Source of the DNA: SFDP01 sp051891855
Lineage (GTDB): Bacteria; Bacillota; Clostridia; Lachnospirales; Lachnospiraceae
Reading direction: 5' to 3'
Assembly: GCA_051891855.1 (NCBI GenBank)
Contig: JBJFFP010000046.1
Location: forward strand, 1 to 8,111
Length of the DNA: 8,111 nt
Under the pieces are notes generated by a model. The model worked only from the letters and a program-made list of their open reading frames with translations. It made no database searches and was not told the DNA's origin. Of the stretch, positions 1-7,100 are shown in pieces. The stretch's first letter is position 1. Every line of letters starts with the position of its first letter. The translations under genes were made by a program, and so were the position numbers.

Positions 1-705
1 ATACAAATCATACTCCCTGTACAGCCGTTCAAATTCCTTCTTATTTCTTCTGGAAACACGAAGCCTTTTTTCTCCCACTGCAAGCACCCCATTGGAATAA
101 GAATCTATATATGTAAAATTTACCAGGTGCTCTCTGCTTACCCGATAAAATAAGCGTTTATCCAGCTCCTCCTCCAACCGATTCAGAGATTTTTCTGTCC
201 GCATTCTTTTTCCTTCTTTTCCTACTACAGCTTCAGCATAACCGTCATAGGCCTGAATATATCGGATATATTTCTCCGGTATCGGATGAGGAATACGCTT
301 TTCATGCAGGATAACCATATGCATACCGATAAAAGATTGCAGAGCATGCTCCAGCGCTTCCCTCACTTCTGCCTCTGCAAAGGGCTTTGTGACAAAGCGG
401 ACAGCCCCGATATGAAACCCCTCCTTAAATCGTTCTCTCATACCGGTAGCCATAATGATTCGGCAGTCACTTCCTCTTTCCCTGAGAGTTTTACCTGTCT
501 GAATCCCATCCTCTCCGGGCATCTCAATATCCAGAAATAATATATCCGGCAGCCATTCACTTGTCAGCAGCTCTTTCCCACCGTCAAAGGCTGTTATATT
601 GGCTTTTATGTCTTTTTCCACCAAGTATTTTTCTACTATTTCCCTAATCTGCTTAATGGCCATCGGATTGTCATCGCAAATTCCAATCGTCAGCTTATTT
701 TCCAT
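1..705 (-). CDS. LytTR-family response regulator (AgrA/LytR-like), 3' end cut off by the window edge
   Basis: The first 235 codons are present, with no stop before the edge. By family, this is a cytoplasmic two-component regulator: a histidine kinase phosphorylates the receiver and the C-terminal domain binds DNA direct repeats. Residues 1-120 form a CheY-like receiver. It has the acidic pair D11-D12 in GICDDN, the phosphoacceptor D59 in LFLDIEMPGEDG, T87 in IIMATG and K107 in FVTKPF. A LytTR domain follows from about residue 128, with IPEKYIRYIQAYDGYAE, then FYRVSREHLVNFTYI and GEKRLRVSRR. The last visible residues resemble the end of this fold, so only a few codons are probably missing. The ATG start has a GAGGAAGG ribosome binding site just upstream. 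It lies 47 bp after the methyltransferase stop, with no terminator between, so read-through from the operon is possible. Any kinase partner would be off the window. The domain call is firm; the target genes are unknown. Confidence 0.93.
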   Translation of the reverse strand, partial: MENKLTIGICDDNPMAIKQIREIVEKYLVEKDIKANITAFDGGKELLTSEWLPDILFLDIEMPGEDGIQTGKTLRERGSDCRIIMATGMRERFKEGFHIGAVRFVTKPFAEAEVREALEHALQSFIGMHMVILHEKRIPHPIPEKYIRYIQAYDGYAEAVVGKEGKRMRTEKSLNRLEEELDKRLFYRVSREHLVNFTYIDSYSNGVLAVGEKRLRVSRRNKKEFERLYREYDLY

Positions 706-752
706 GATCCTTCCTCTTTTGTGTGCTGAGTGATGTATTGTTAATCTGCACT

Positions 753-1478
753 TCAATACCCATATATTTCGATAATTTCCTTCGTGTATATCCCCGGCTT
801 TTCATAAACGATCAAAGGCTTTTCCACGGTTATTCGGGATTTGCCGCCCCGGACAGCCTGGACAAGTACCATATTGGGCTCCTTATCCACATAGGGATAG
901 ACCAGACGCATTCGCTTTGGCTCCAGCCTATGGAAAACCAAAAGACTGATAATCTCTGCAAGGCGGAAAGGGCGGTGCACCAGGTAAAAGCTGCCTCCGG
1001 GCTTTAACAGATGGGCCGTCTGCTTTACTACATCCTCAAAAGTACAAAGTATCTCATGTCGGGCGATGGCCTTAGGTCCTTCGGGATTTACCAATCCATG
1101 CCGTCCGATCATATAGGGGGGATTACAGGTTATCACATCAAAAGAAGCTGCTTGAAAATATCTGTCTGCCTCTCTGATATCTCCGGTAATAATCCGTATT
1201 TTCTCTTCCAACCCATTTAAGGCCACGCTTCGCCGAGCCATATCTGCACTTTCCTTTTGAATTTCCAGTGCATAAAATTCTGAAGCTTTTGTTTTTGCCT
1301 CCATTAGTATGGGAATAATCCCTGTTCCCGTGCCCAGATCCAGTACCCGGTCACCCTCCTTTGCCATAGCAAAGCCGGACAAAAGCACCGCATCCATCCC
1401 AAAACAAAAACGGTCCGGATCCTGAATGATCCGATAACCGTTTCTTTGTAATTCATCAATCCGTTCTGTTTTCTTCAT
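753..1478 (-). CDS. tRNA1(Val) (adenine37-N6)-methyltransferase-like protein, TrmN6/YabB family
   Basis: This is a class I SAM-dependent methyltransferase of 241 residues. By family it transfers a methyl group to N6 of an adenine, classically A37 of tRNA-Val; the exact substrate is inferred. The N terminus has the family signature RIIQDPDRFCFGMDAVLLSGF (residues 16-36). The SAM-binding loop is LDLGTGTGIIP at 47-57. The acidic end of the next strand is ALEIQ near 70-74, and the N6-adenine catalytic motif NPPY is at 119-122. The start chosen is ATG at 1478, because known relatives begin a few residues before the ERIDEL-type segment. An upstream GTG at 1541 would add 21 non-homologous residues and overlap the preceding gene further. 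With the chosen start the overlap with the PSP1 gene is 23 bp, and an AGGAG lies at 1493-1497, about 14 nt from the ATG, a rather long spacing. Gene order (PSP1 then this family) matches yaaT-yabB of Bacillus, although yabA is missing. Confidence 0.9.
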   Translation of the reverse strand: MKKTERIDELQRNGYRIIQDPDRFCFGMDAVLLSGFAMAKEGDRVLDLGTGTGIIPILMEAKTKASEFYALEIQKESADMARRSVALNGLEEKIRIITGDIREADRYFQAASFDVITCNPPYMIGRHGLVNPEGPKAIARHEILCTFEDVVKQTAHLLKPGGSFYLVHRPFRLAEIISLLVFHRLEPKRMRLVYPYVDKEPNMVLVQAVRGGKSRITVEKPLIVYEKPGIYTKEIIEIYGY

Positions 1479-2526
1479 TTCGTGGATTTTTTCTCCTATT
1501 ATGCCGCTTGTTTCCTCTGGGCCGGTAATCAGTTCTGTCACCTTTTTCGCCCTTTTCTTCTTTAAACCGGCGTTCCGGTCTCTCCTGCTTTTTACCCTTC
1601 TCTCCTTTAGGCTTCCTTTCCTGCTTCTCCTGCTGTTCCAGCTTGTCCTGTTTTTCCAGCTGCTCCAGCTGTTCCAGCTCTTTGTCGATTATATCCGGCT
1701 TTTCCTTTTTATGTCTGTGCTTGAATCGAAGCTGTTCTACCTTATACTCCCGAATTTCCTTCTCGTCATTTTCTTCAATAACCACCTTTACCAGCTGGCG
1801 AAGTACATTGACACTTTGTACCTCTCCTTTTGCCCCATCATCACAGTGAACGAAATCTCCCACATGGGGAAGGCTTTTATTCAGCTCCTCATAGGTTTCC
1901 TCTTCATGCTTTAAGCAGCACATCAGTCTGCCGCATACACCGGAAATTTTCGTAGGATTCAAAGACAGATTCTGTTCCTTTGCCATTTTGATGGATACAG
2001 GAATAAATTCAGACAGATGAGTATGGCAGCAAAGAGGTCTTCCGCAATTTCCCATTCCTCCTAAAATCTTTGTCTCATCTCTGACCCCGATTTGGCGAAG
2101 CTCTATTCTTGTCTTGAAGACAGAAGCCAGATCCTTAACCAGCTCCCTGAAATCAATTCGTCCTTCTGCTGTAAAATAGAACAGTACTTTATTATTATCG
2201 AAGGTATATTCTACATCAATGAGCTTCATTTCCAGCCCATGCTTTCTGATTTTTTCCAGACAGATTTTAAAGGCCTCTTTTTCTTTTTCCTTGTTGGCCT
2301 TCTCCTGCTCATCATCTCTGGCAGTAGCTACTCTCAGAACGGGCTTCAGAGGCTGAAAAACCTTTTCCTCCTCCACCTCCTTCGGGGCACTGACTACGGT
2401 TCCGTATTCTACTCCCCTGGCTGTCTCCACAATGACATGATCTCCTCGATTTACCTCAAACTGCAGGGGATCGAAAAAATAAATCTTTCCAGCAGTACGA
2501 AATCTGACTCCGATTACTTTTATCAT
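1456..2526 (-). CDS. ricT: PSP1-domain protein, RicT/YaaT family, with long charged C-terminal tail
   Basis: A 356-residue protein, clearly longer than the roughly 275-residue Bacillus YaaT. In B. subtilis, RicT works with RicA and RicF in an iron-sulfur complex that influences RNase Y-dependent mRNA maturation, sporulation, competence and biofilm formation. A role here is inferred from the family. The conserved part (about 1-270) starts MIKVIGVRFR and holds the cysteine clusters GNCGRPLCC (C161, C166, C167) and GVCGRLMCC (C198, C203, C204), the expected Fe-S ligand region. From about residue 272 the protein becomes low-complexity. A Glu/Leu/Gln-rich, possibly coiled-coil stretch (about 280-302) is followed by a Lys/Arg/Glu/Gly-rich, probably disordered tail ending in Arg/Asn-rich sequence. 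The ATG start has AAGGAG upstream inside the end of holB, only 2 bp separate the two genes, and the 3' end overlaps the methyltransferase start, so translation is probably coupled. Confidence 0.93.
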   Translation of the reverse strand: MIKVIGVRFRTAGKIYFFDPLQFEVNRGDHVIVETARGVEYGTVVSAPKEVEEEKVFQPLKPVLRVATARDDEQEKANKEKEKEAFKICLEKIRKHGLEMKLIDVEYTFDNNKVLFYFTAEGRIDFRELVKDLASVFKTRIELRQIGVRDETKILGGMGNCGRPLCCHTHLSEFIPVSIKMAKEQNLSLNPTKISGVCGRLMCCLKHEEETYEELNKSLPHVGDFVHCDDGAKGEVQSVNVLRQLVKVVIEENDEKEIREYKVEQLRFKHRHKKEKPDIIDKELEQLEQLEKQDKLEQQEKQERKPKGEKGKKQERPERRFKEEKGEKGDRTDYRPRGNKRHNRRKNPRNEENRTD

Positions 2527-2528
2527 AA

Positions 2529-3521
2529 TTATGAATTCTCCTTAACCGTTAAAAACAGAAGCTCCATAGTTAAATCAAAATTAACGTTGGCAGCAATTCT
2601 TTGCTGTGCCTTATCCAGGGCATTTAAAATCGTTTCAATTCCCTCATAGGAGCTTTGATCTGCCGTCTTCTTAATATACTGTATTTCATCCTTAAAAATC
2701 AAGCCATTAGGGTCCTTTGTTGCCTTAAACATCAATACATCCCTGTACCAGATAAACAGAATATCCAAATAGCTGCTCACATCCAGCTTATATTCATTGA
2801 TCTTTTTAAGGGCTGTGACGATTTCTGCAATCTCCATGTCCCGGATGTATTTCAATAAAGAGACTGCCTCTTCCTTAATATGTTCAAATTCTTCACTTTC
2901 TGCCAGATGCTTGGCCTTTCCCACATTTCCTCTGGCAAAGGCAGCACAGATTTTTGCCTTGTAGTCGGGTATTTTAAAGCTTTTCATCAAATATTCTTCA
3001 ATATCCCTGTCCTTTGCCGGACGCATATTCAAGACAATGGATCTACTGACAATAGTAGGTAAAAGAGCATCCACATTGGTGGTTAACAGAATGATAATCC
3101 CATAGGCCGGCGGTTCCTCCAAAGTTTTCAGCAGGGCGTTCTGTGCCTGGGGTGTCATCTTCTGGGCCTCATTAATCAGATAAATCTTCCGGGGCCCGTA
3201 ATAGGGTTTAATCATTATGTCATTATTCACCTGGCTGCGAATATCCTCTACACCGATGGAATTAGGCTTCTCATGGGTTACCCGGATAATGTCCGGATGA
3301 TTATGACTCTCTGCCTGTTTACAGGAGCGGCATAGTCCACAGGGCTCTGTTTCCCCTTCTTCACACTGTAAAGTCATGGCAAAGATATTGGCAATAAATT
3401 CCTTTCCGGCCCCCAGCTCCCCATGAATGATATAGGCATGAGATACCTTGTCCTGGGAAATGGCATTCTGCAAATGCTCTTTAATCATTTCCTGCCCGAT
3501 AATATCCATAAATTTTGCCAT
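2529..3521 (-). CDS. holB: DNA polymerase III, delta prime subunit (clamp loader)
   Basis: A 330-residue AAA+ clamp-loader subunit. By family, delta prime joins delta and the gamma/tau subunits to open and load the beta sliding clamp at the replication fork. The N-terminal module has FMDIIGQEMIKEHL followed by the phosphate-loop region GELGAGKEF (34-42). A four-cysteine zinc site lies at C53, C61, C64 and C67. The Walker-B region is YLINEAQKM (114-122), followed by ALLKTLEEPP (129-138), very typical of this family. The SRC-like motif reads IVSRSIV (157-163), with Ser in place of Cys. The P-loop has Glu in place of Ser/Thr after the lysine, and Walker B has Asn in place of Asp, which suggests no ATP hydrolysis, as in other delta primes. 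The C-terminal helical part (about 170-330) is less conserved. The ATG start has a GGAGGGGG ribosome binding site. Position between yaaR and ricT supports the call. Confidence 0.95.
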   Translation of the reverse strand: MAKFMDIIGQEMIKEHLQNAISQDKVSHAYIIHGELGAGKEFIANIFAMTLQCEEGETEPCGLCRSCKQAESHNHPDIIRVTHEKPNSIGVEDIRSQVNNDIMIKPYYGPRKIYLINEAQKMTPQAQNALLKTLEEPPAYGIIILLTTNVDALLPTIVSRSIVLNMRPAKDRDIEEYLMKSFKIPDYKAKICAAFARGNVGKAKHLAESEEFEHIKEEAVSLLKYIRDMEIAEIVTALKKINEYKLDVSSYLDILFIWYRDVLMFKATKDPNGLIFKDEIQYIKKTADQSSYEGIETILNALDKAQQRIAANVNFDLTMELLFLTVKENS

Positions 3522-3554
3522 GTTACCCCCTCCGTTCTTCTTTACGGAAATCTC

Positions 3555-3995
3555 TTACGTAAATATATCCAGTAATAATCCTTTGATTTCCCCTATCTTA
3601 CTTAAAATCGTTATATTATCCTTTTCGTCCTTAACCAGCTCCTGAGCCAGCTCGTCCAGGGTCTGATCCACCAGACGAATAATTCCGTATACCCGGTGCC
3701 TTCCTCTTCTGTCTAAAAAGTTTTCCCGGGAAAACTCATGGGAGCGATTTACGATTTCGTTCATAAACTCCTTAATTAAGCCTCTGTATCTTCGCATATC
3801 CCGAATATCCCGCTTTTTAGCCAATCGGTCACCCTGCATGGTAATTTCTTCCATAAGGCTGCTTAATCTGGCCTGCAGCTCAGCTTCACCCACGTGGCTG
3901 GCAAGAGTAAATTTGAAGCTCCCGTCTCCCTGTACTGCCTGAGTCGGCTGCTCCACTGCCGGAAGCTGACTTGGCCCGCTTACTTTAATATCCAT
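3555..3995 (-). CDS. yaaR: YaaR family protein (DUF327), function unknown
   Basis: A 146-residue protein, the same length as Bacillus YaaR, with no signal peptide or membrane segment. The first 25 residues are a variable, Pro/Gln-rich lead. The rest is predicted to be almost wholly helical and highly charged. It includes LMEEITMQGDRLAKKRDIRDM, then the family-typical RYRGLIKEFMNEIV, and RRGRHRVYGIIRLVDQTLDEL before a short Ile/Leu-rich end. No catalytic motif is visible, and I do not assign a biochemical function. The start is certain: an AAGGAGGTGA sequence, nearly a full anti-Shine-Dalgarno match, sits a few bases before the ATG. That strong site inside a run of co-directional genes suggests high translation relative to its neighbours (inference). 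Position directly upstream of holB is the standard arrangement for this family. Confidence 0.92.
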   Translation of the reverse strand: MDIKVSGPSQLPAVEQPTQAVQGDGSFKFTLASHVGEAELQARLSSLMEEITMQGDRLAKKRDIRDMRRYRGLIKEFMNEIVNRSHEFSRENFLDRRGRHRVYGIIRLVDQTLDELAQELVKDEKDNITILSKIGEIKGLLLDIFT

Positions 3996-4044
3996 TTACT
4001 CTCACCTCCTTTTTCGCCTCAGGTATTTAAATGCTTATTTTATC

Positions 4045-5457
4045 TCAGACTTCAATCACACGAATCATATTGGTCTTCCCTGAAATTCCCAAGGGTACAC
4101 CGGCAGTTAAGATTACCGTATCTCCTTTTTTAATCAGCCCGGCTTTCTGGGAGGCCCATATTGCTTCTTTAAAGAGATCGTCCGTATTATCCTTTTTCTC
4201 AATTAAAAGAGGAGTTACACCCCAAAGCAGGCTGCTCTGGCGGCAGACTCTGGGGTTAACGCTGCAGGCAATGATTGGGCACTCCGGCTTAAACCGGGAT
4301 ACCATATTTGCAGTAAAGCCGGACATGGTAACGGTAATAATTGCCGTAGCCTTAAGGTCTGCAGCTGTGGTACAGGTAGCATGAGAAATAGCCGTAGTAA
4401 TATCCGTCTCTGACTGATGAGTATATTTTCTCATTCTTTCATTATAATTAATATCCTTTTCCGTTCTTTCGGCTATTTTACACATGGTCTTTAGGGTTTC
4501 CACCGGATATTTTCCACTGGCCGTTTCCCCGGACAGCATGATAGCCGTTGTACCGTCATAAATGGCATTGGCCACATCCGTCGTCTCTGCCCTGGTAGGT
4601 CTGGGATTCTTGGTCATGGACTCCAGCATCTGGGTTGCGGTAATTACATGCTTGCCCATGGATACCGCCTTTTTAATCATCTTCTTCTGGATAACCGGAA
4701 CATCCTCCATGGGAACTTCCACACCCATATCTCCTCGGGCAACCATAATACCGTCAGCTGCCTCCAGAATCTCATCCAGATTATCAATACCCTGCATATT
4801 TTCAATCTTGGCAATAATCTTAATAGGACTCTTCTTCTGCTCCAGAAGCCTGCGTACCTCCAGAATATCATTTTTGCAGCGTACAAAAGAAGCTGCGATA
4901 AAATCAAAACCAACCTCTGCACCAAAAAGAATATCCTTCTTGTCCTGTTCACTGATAAAGGGCATGGATAGGTTGGCTCCGGGAAGATTTACCCCCTTCC
5001 TGTCGGAGAGAGGTCCTCCGTTCACCACTCGGCAAATCAGATCCGTATCCGTAATCTCTTCTACTCTCAGCTCAATAAGGCCGTCATCCAGAAGTACGCA
5101 GCCGCCTGGTTTTACATCATTAACAATATCTTTATAGGTAACGGAAACCATATCTTCATTACCTTCAACCTCTTTTGTGGTCAATATGAACTTCTGTCCC
5201 GACTCCAGCTCTACCCTTCCTTCCTTAAAGGTACGAAGACGGATTTCCGGCCCCTTAGTATCCAGCAGGGTTGCTACAGGGATTCCCAGCTCCTCACTGA
5301 TGGTCACTACATTAATCAGTTTAGCCTTTTGCTCCTCATAAGAACCGTGAGAAAAGTTGCAGCGTACTACATTCATTCCTGCCAGAATCAGCTGACGTAT
5401 TTTTTCCGGGCTCTGGGAAGCCGGTCCGATGGTACAGATAATTTTTGTTTTTCTCAT
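4045..5457 (-). CDS. pyk: Pyruvate kinase, short form without C-terminal PEP-utiliser domain
   Basis: A 470-residue glycolytic enzyme that converts phosphoenolpyruvate and ADP to pyruvate and ATP in the cytoplasm. It begins TKIICTIGPAS. Active-site residues are in place: R32, N34, S36 and H37 in VRCNFSHGS, D66 and K68 in LLDTKGPEIR, the proton-transfer lysine K217 and metal ligands E219 and D243 in IIAKIEN and MVARGDMGVE, and T275 in TATQMLESM. The B domain (about 70-170) includes KGVNLPG. The C-terminal allosteric domain runs from about 350 to the end. Length fits the common 470-480 form; the extra PEP-utiliser-like domain of Bacillus pyruvate kinase is absent. The ATG is preceded by AGAGGAG. 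The gene lies 19 bp after the decarboxylase-like gene and 49 bp before yaaR, so it appears to be part of the same transcript. No pfkA, its common partner, is next to it. Confidence 0.97.
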   Translation of the reverse strand: MRKTKIICTIGPASQSPEKIRQLILAGMNVVRCNFSHGSYEEQKAKLINVVTISEELGIPVATLLDTKGPEIRLRTFKEGRVELESGQKFILTTKEVEGNEDMVSVTYKDIVNDVKPGGCVLLDDGLIELRVEEITDTDLICRVVNGGPLSDRKGVNLPGANLSMPFISEQDKKDILFGAEVGFDFIAASFVRCKNDILEVRRLLEQKKSPIKIIAKIENMQGIDNLDEILEAADGIMVARGDMGVEVPMEDVPVIQKKMIKKAVSMGKHVITATQMLESMTKNPRPTRAETTDVANAIYDGTTAIMLSGETASGKYPVETLKTMCKIAERTEKDINYNERMRKYTHQSETDITTAISHATCTTAADLKATAIITVTMSGFTANMVSRFKPECPIIACSVNPRVCRQSSLLWGVTPLLIEKKDNTDDLFKEAIWASQKAGLIKKGDTVILTAGVPLGISGKTNMIRVIEV

Positions 5458-5476
5458 AGTTTCTCCTCTTTATTTT

Positions 5477-6970
5477 CTATAGATTAAGATTTCCTTTTAT
5501 TACAGAAATTTTATTTCCCTTAATTCCCTGTAAAGGCAAATCCTGTTTACTGTATGTTAAAAGTGTAACCACTAAATCCCGGCTTATAACCTCTCCAGGT
5601 ACAATTAGTGGAATTCCCGGCGGATAAAGATTGATATAATCGGCAGCTTCTCTTCCTTCGGCCTGAGAAAGAAAAATCCATTCCTTCTCTTTTTGCAGGG
5701 CTTCTCCTATGGATTCAACAGCTTCAGGTAAATCCCTGCATATAGACCCATCTCTCATCTGTCCAGGTATTTTTTTTGAAAGGGTAAGCCTTTGATCAAT
5801 TTCAATAAGAGCTTTTTTTAATCGATTAAACCCCGATTCATCATCCATGCAGGTGAGGATACCCAGTACAAAGGACGGAGCCATCATCTCCATCTGCAGA
5901 TGATAGCTTTCCAAAAGCTCCCGATAAAGCTCTGCTCCCGTATATGGCTTTCTTTCTTTCTCTGCTCCTTTTATCGGTGCAAGAATCAGCTTCAGTGGGT
6001 CTCGGCAGCCATTTTTCTCTGCAGAAGCTCCATGACTTTTTTCTGCCTCTCTTCCGCACCGGACGCGGATATGCTTTAATCCTCTGGTCTGTTCATAAAG
6101 CTCATCACTCTGCTGCAATACTTCCTTCCAAAGTGCTTCTCCCTTTTTGCGGGTAAGTCGTATACAATCGTCTATACTGCCCATGAGCAGGTAAGATGGA
6201 CTGCTGCTTTGAAAAACCGACAGAAAGCGTTTCACTAATCTTAATTCTACCAAATTTCCCTGAAAATGTAAAAGTGCAGTTTGGGTAAGAGAGGGCATGG
6301 TTTTGTGAAGGCTTTGAATAACCAGATCAGCTCCCTGACTGATGGCACTTTGGGGAAAGTGTACCGAAAAAGGAAAATGCGCTCCATGAGCTTCATCCAC
6401 AATAAGCGGCATTCCTGCAGCATGGGCTAAATCCGCTATTTCTCTGATTGGACTGGTAAAGCCCTCATAGGTAGGTGAGGTCACCAAAACCGCTTTTGCA
6501 TCAGGGTTTTCCCAGATCACTCTCTGTGCTGCTTCTGTAGATATGCCTGCTGCCATATCCCACTCAGGAAGCCTCTCCGGCTGCAGATAAACCACCTTTA
6601 AATTTAACAAGGCAATGGCATTATATACGGATTTGTGGGAATTTCTGGAAATGATTATTTTCTCTCCATAGGGCACACAGGCATGAATGGCCGTAAGTAT
6701 TCCCGCTGTACTGCCATTGACCAGAAGGAAGGTTTCCTTAGTTCCATACAGGCTTTTGGCCCGATTCATTACTTCAAGAATCAGCCCCTGGGGATGATGA
6801 AGATTATCAAAGCCATCAATTTCCGTAATATCCATTTCATATGCTTTTTTTAAGGGATGGGTATCTATCCTTCTCTTATGTCCCGGCATATGAAACGGAT
6901 AGAAATCTTCTCTTCCCAGCTCCTCCAGAGCTTCCCTTATTCCTTTATTGTTTTCTTCTTTTTCCTTCAA
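5477..6970 (-). CDS. Orn/Lys/Arg decarboxylase family PLP enzyme (YaaO/SpeA-like)
   Basis: A 497-residue fold-type I pyridoxal-phosphate enzyme. By family it decarboxylates a basic amino acid (arginine, lysine or ornithine) to a polyamine precursor; the substrate cannot be read from sequence. Motifs in order are FYPFHMPGHKRR (23-34), LLVNGSTAGIL (82-92), RNSHKSVYNA (109-118), TSPTYEGF (164-171), VDEAHGAHFP (191-200) with D192 and H195, and SLHKTMPSLTQ (220-230) with K223 as the PLP lysine. The C-terminal domain holds NLYPPGIPLIVPGE (447-460). Length matches the Bacillus yaaO/speA type, not the roughly 700-residue inducible enterobacterial type. The start is TTG; the only in-frame ATG near the front is inside PFHMPGHK and would remove family sequence. 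Upstream bases offer only a weak ribosome site (GCGGG). Residues 306-322 are a Ser/Gly/Lys-rich, probably variable loop. This gene appears to lead the operon. Confidence 0.9.
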   Translation of the reverse strand: MKEKEENNKGIREALEELGREDFYPFHMPGHKRRIDTHPLKKAYEMDITEIDGFDNLHHPQGLILEVMNRAKSLYGTKETFLLVNGSTAGILTAIHACVPYGEKIIISRNSHKSVYNAIALLNLKVVYLQPERLPEWDMAAGISTEAAQRVIWENPDAKAVLVTSPTYEGFTSPIREIADLAHAAGMPLIVDEAHGAHFPFSVHFPQSAISQGADLVIQSLHKTMPSLTQTALLHFQGNLVELRLVKRFLSVFQSSSPSYLLMGSIDDCIRLTRKKGEALWKEVLQQSDELYEQTRGLKHIRVRCGREAEKSHGASAEKNGCRDPLKLILAPIKGAEKERKPYTGAELYRELLESYHLQMEMMAPSFVLGILTCMDDESGFNRLKKALIEIDQRLTLSKKIPGQMRDGSICRDLPEAVESIGEALQKEKEWIFLSQAEGREAADYINLYPPGIPLIVPGEVISRDLVVTLLTYSKQDLPLQGIKGNKISVIKGNLNL

Positions 6971-7100
6971 TACTTTACCCGCTGCAAAAGCTGCCCCTGT
7001 ATATTTCTTCTTTATTATTTATATGCCTGCTTTTAGGCACAAGGGTATTCTACTATAGTTTGCCGAATTTTTGTAGCTTTTTTTATCGCTTGGAATAAAC
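6971..7100 (-). promoter_or_regulatory. Intergenic region likely carrying the promoter and 5' leader of the decarboxylase-pyk-yaaR-holB operon
   Basis: This 130-bp gap separates the deacetylase stop from the TTG start of the next gene, and it is the largest gap between the minus-strand genes here. It is AT-rich on its upstream half. A TATAGT at 7052-7057 (minus strand) could be a -10 box, but no good TTGACA-like -35 stands 16-18 bp from it, so the promoter is inferred from position only. I see no terminator with a T-run after the deacetylase gene, so read-through is also possible. Confidence 0.35.
7024..7039 (-). repeat. Small inverted repeat (hairpin) in the leader of the decarboxylase operon
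   Basis: TGCCT and AGGCA face each other across a 6-base loop. In RNA of the minus strand the stem could extend by a U-A, a G-U and a further U-A pair to about 7 bp when adjoining bases are included. It lies about 53 bases before the TTG start. No run of U follows, so it does not look like an intrinsic terminator. It could be an operator half-site pair, a transcript-stabilising stem, or chance. Confidence 0.3.

Noticed and set aside
1479..1541. Upstream GTG start adding 21 residues to the methyltransferase
   Set aside because: The extra residues do not resemble the family N terminus, the ribosome site before the GTG is poor, and it would deepen the overlap with the PSP1 gene. The ATG at 1478 fits known relatives.
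1541..1720. Pyrimidine-rich stretch on the plus strand that might form a triplex or other unusual DNA structure
   Set aside because: It is explained by Lys, Glu and Arg codons in the RicT tail. Mirror symmetry is not evident, so no separate structural role is claimed.
1501..1914. Long plus-strand open frame with very hydrophobic Leu/Phe-rich translation opposite the PSP1 gene tail
   Set aside because: It is the antisense of Lys/Glu-rich codons (AAG/GAA read backwards give CTT/TTC). The opposite strand has a well-supported family gene, and no ribosome site or homology is visible.
4562..5137. 191-codon plus-strand open frame opposite pyruvate kinase
   Set aside because: It lies wholly inside a gene with intact catalytic motifs on the other strand. 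The translation is Ser/Thr/Ile-rich without recognisable domains, as expected of an antisense shadow.
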